Positions 18,815 through 20,489 of a stretch of 20,489 nucleotides of DNA are shown in pieces. A program made the translations under genes and the position numbers. The notes under the pieces were generated by a model. The model was given only the letters and a program-made list of their open reading frames with translations. It was not told the DNA's origin and searched no databases. The stretch lies in assembly GCA_964058845.1 (NCBI GenBank), contig CAXKVR010000792.1:1-20489 (forward strand), in the 5' to 3' direction. The stretch is from Carex sylvatica. Lineage: Eukaryota > Streptophyta > Magnoliopsida > Poales > Cyperaceae. Positions within the stretch are counted from its first letter, which is position 1. Every line of letters begins with the position of its first letter.

Positions 18815-19741
18815 TAGAGGTGCTACTTTTATTCGATTACCCAGATCTGATCTGGAATATATCTGGATCCGATTAATTTGAATAGGGTATGGTTTAAAAA
18901 ATATAACTGATTAAATTATGGGTATGGTTACAAAATTAATAATTTAATATCCGATCCGGATTCAAACCGTAACTTATACTGTAATGGGTAGGATATGGGT
19001 TTCATTTAATTATTCGACCCATAACCGAATCGACCCGATACCCATATAAATACCAGATAAAACATATATTAATAACTATATATAAAAATATAACTTTGCA
19101 TATTAATTTTTGCACAAGTCGTGGTGATCCCAGTACTTTTTTTAATGTGGGAAAATAGAATGCAGTCACATATTCGCTATGTTTATACACATAGATGGAT
19201 GCCAAATTTATTCCTTCCATAACAGCTGCATTAATTTTTTAAATAAATTTTATTACTATGAATACATCCTTCAATATTTTCCTTAATATTCTCTGCATAA
19301 TAATGAAAATTTATTGCTCTCATTGATATGTCATTTCTATAAATTATTAGTATTTCATTCATCGATGTTTTAAACCATAGAAAAGAAAATCATCATCTCC
19401 AATATTTTACTTTCTAAAAATTATATCTCTTCTTCAATATTTTTATTTTCAAAAGTTTATTTCTCTCCGCCCTCCTTTTTGTGACATATACTCTCTCCGG
19501 ATCCGGAACCGCTCTGTATCCAAACCGGACTCGATAATCTACAAACAAGTTATGGGTATCTATCTACTCGGAACCGAAAGACTGGACCCGAAATATCTAC
19601 GAGTAGATAGGTATCCTGATCCAGACCCGATCCGATTTGAAACAAATAAGTATATGGATCGAAATTCGGACCCGAACACTTTTATGATACGGATCCAAAT
19701 ATAATAGTATTCGGACCCGACCCAACCCGATAGCACCTCTA
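18815..19741. mobile_element. hAT-type non-autonomous element, GGATCC/CCCGA-rich
   Basis: The terminal inverted repeats are TAGAGGTGCTA (18815-18825) and TAGCACCTCTA (19731-19741). AATATCCT stands on both sides (18807-18814 and 19742-19749), a perfect 8-bp target duplication. Subterminal zones of about 250 bp on each side are packed with degenerate GGATCCGGAT and GACCCGATACC-like motifs. The middle (about 19055-19480) is AT-rich and unrelated to the ends. At 927 bp it is the largest of the three hAT-like copies. It has no transposase; the minus-strand frame at 19002-19220 has no recognisable domain. Confidence 0.92.
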
Positions 19742-19852
19742 AATATCCTATCTGTACATTATATTGAACTATTTATATTTGCTTTTCAAACTCTCAATTA
19801 CAAATTTACTACTCACTAGATATATTGGAGAAATATTGGAGATCAGAACAGT

Positions 19853-20229
19853 TAGGGGTGAAAATGGAGCGGATGCGGTGCGGATAGTGATAAAATTATA
19901 TTCATATCTTTTTTTTCGGATATGAATACGGAGCGGATATCAGACAAATATGAAACGGATCAGAATCAGATCGGGTATTCATTAAAATAATATAAAAAAA
20001 TATTAAAGTTTGTAATATTTATCTAATTATAATGGTGAATAATATAAATTTTTCATAATATATATTAAAATATACGGTATATATTTATTATTTTAATACG
20101 GATAATTAAACGTAAAACCATATCAATATTCTTATCCACACGGATATTCAAATATCGGATATCCATATTTAAATTTTCGAATACATATCGAATACGAATC
20201 AGATATTATCTATACCGTTTTCACTCCTA
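19853..20229. mobile_element. hAT-type non-autonomous element, CGGATAT-rich
   Basis: The left end TAGGGGTGAAAATGG and right end CCGTTTTCACTCCTA are inverted repeats. AGAACAGT occurs directly before (19845-19852) and after (20230-20237), a perfect 8-bp target duplication. The subterminal zones carry repeated CGGATATGAATACGG-like motifs on the left and TATCCGATATTCG-like motifs on the right. The centre is pure AT-rich. Length 377 bp, noncoding. Confidence 0.92.
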
Positions 20230-20237
20230 AGAACAGT

Positions 20238-20489
20238 ACTTACTTTCTTGTAAATTTAATTCACGTAGCAGATCCTTTCTAGCAAGGCATATCCGGAGAT
20301 CTCTCTTGAAGTAGCGTTTTCAAAATTAAAAATGGAAACCAAATAATTTAGGTAATAGAGTTAAAGTAATTGTACAATTAAGTTATAGATATATATTTAT
20401 GCGGATCCAAAGGATCCATCATTAATGTAATCGATCTGATCCGATCCAACTTTAAAAAAAAAAAAAAAAAAGCGAAGACTTTCTAAATA
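20238..20489. other. AT-rich end of window
   Basis: No gene seen. A cluster of GGATCC/GATCCGATCC motifs at 20402-20448 recalls the subterminal motifs of the element at 18815-19741 and may be a fragment of a relative. A run of about 18 A follows at about 20454-20471. Confidence 0.4.

Overview
The window is plant nuclear DNA, most likely from a eudicot. It is AT-rich. It holds one gene with 13 GT-AG introns whose protein matches plant peroxisomal CHY1-type hydrolases, and one intronless U-box/ARM E3 ligase gene of the plant PUB22/23/24 type. The rest is dominated by short non-autonomous DNA transposons. I cannot name the species from sequence alone.

Layout. Positions 1-2212 are transposon-derived: the right part of a foldback element, a long inverted repeat (360-1266), and an array of about ten near-palindromic units (1291-2212). 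The CHY1-like gene runs on the + strand from 3174 to 7229 in 14 coding exons, encoding 387 residues and ending in the peroxisomal signal ARL. The PUB-like gene lies on the - strand at 11978-13210. The two genes converge, and the 4.7 kb between their stop codons contains three foldback elements (9565-9987, 10011-10446, 10970-11339). Beyond the PUB promoter there is almost only mobile DNA: an inverted repeat with a G-rich loop (14147-14497), a chain of four foldback elements joined partly through TA tracts (14925-16375), and three elements with hAT hallmarks (17645-18161, 18815-19741, 19853-20229). Two of these three have perfect 8-bp target-site duplications.

The two genes have no visible functional link. 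One acts in peroxisomal valine/branched-chain acyl-CoA breakdown, the other in protein ubiquitination. The most notable signal is the foldback family. Seven copies share one palindromic core but carry different terminal tips, and most termini sit directly on a TA microsatellite. This suggests that tips are exchanged and that new insertions accrete at the TA tracts of older ones. A second point is that the CHY1-like protein keeps the catalytic Glu and Asp but differs at two substrate-contact positions.

No tRNA, rRNA, CRISPR, LTR retrotransposon or transposase gene was recognised. The remaining short open frames look like chance frames in AT-rich DNA or shadows of the features listed.
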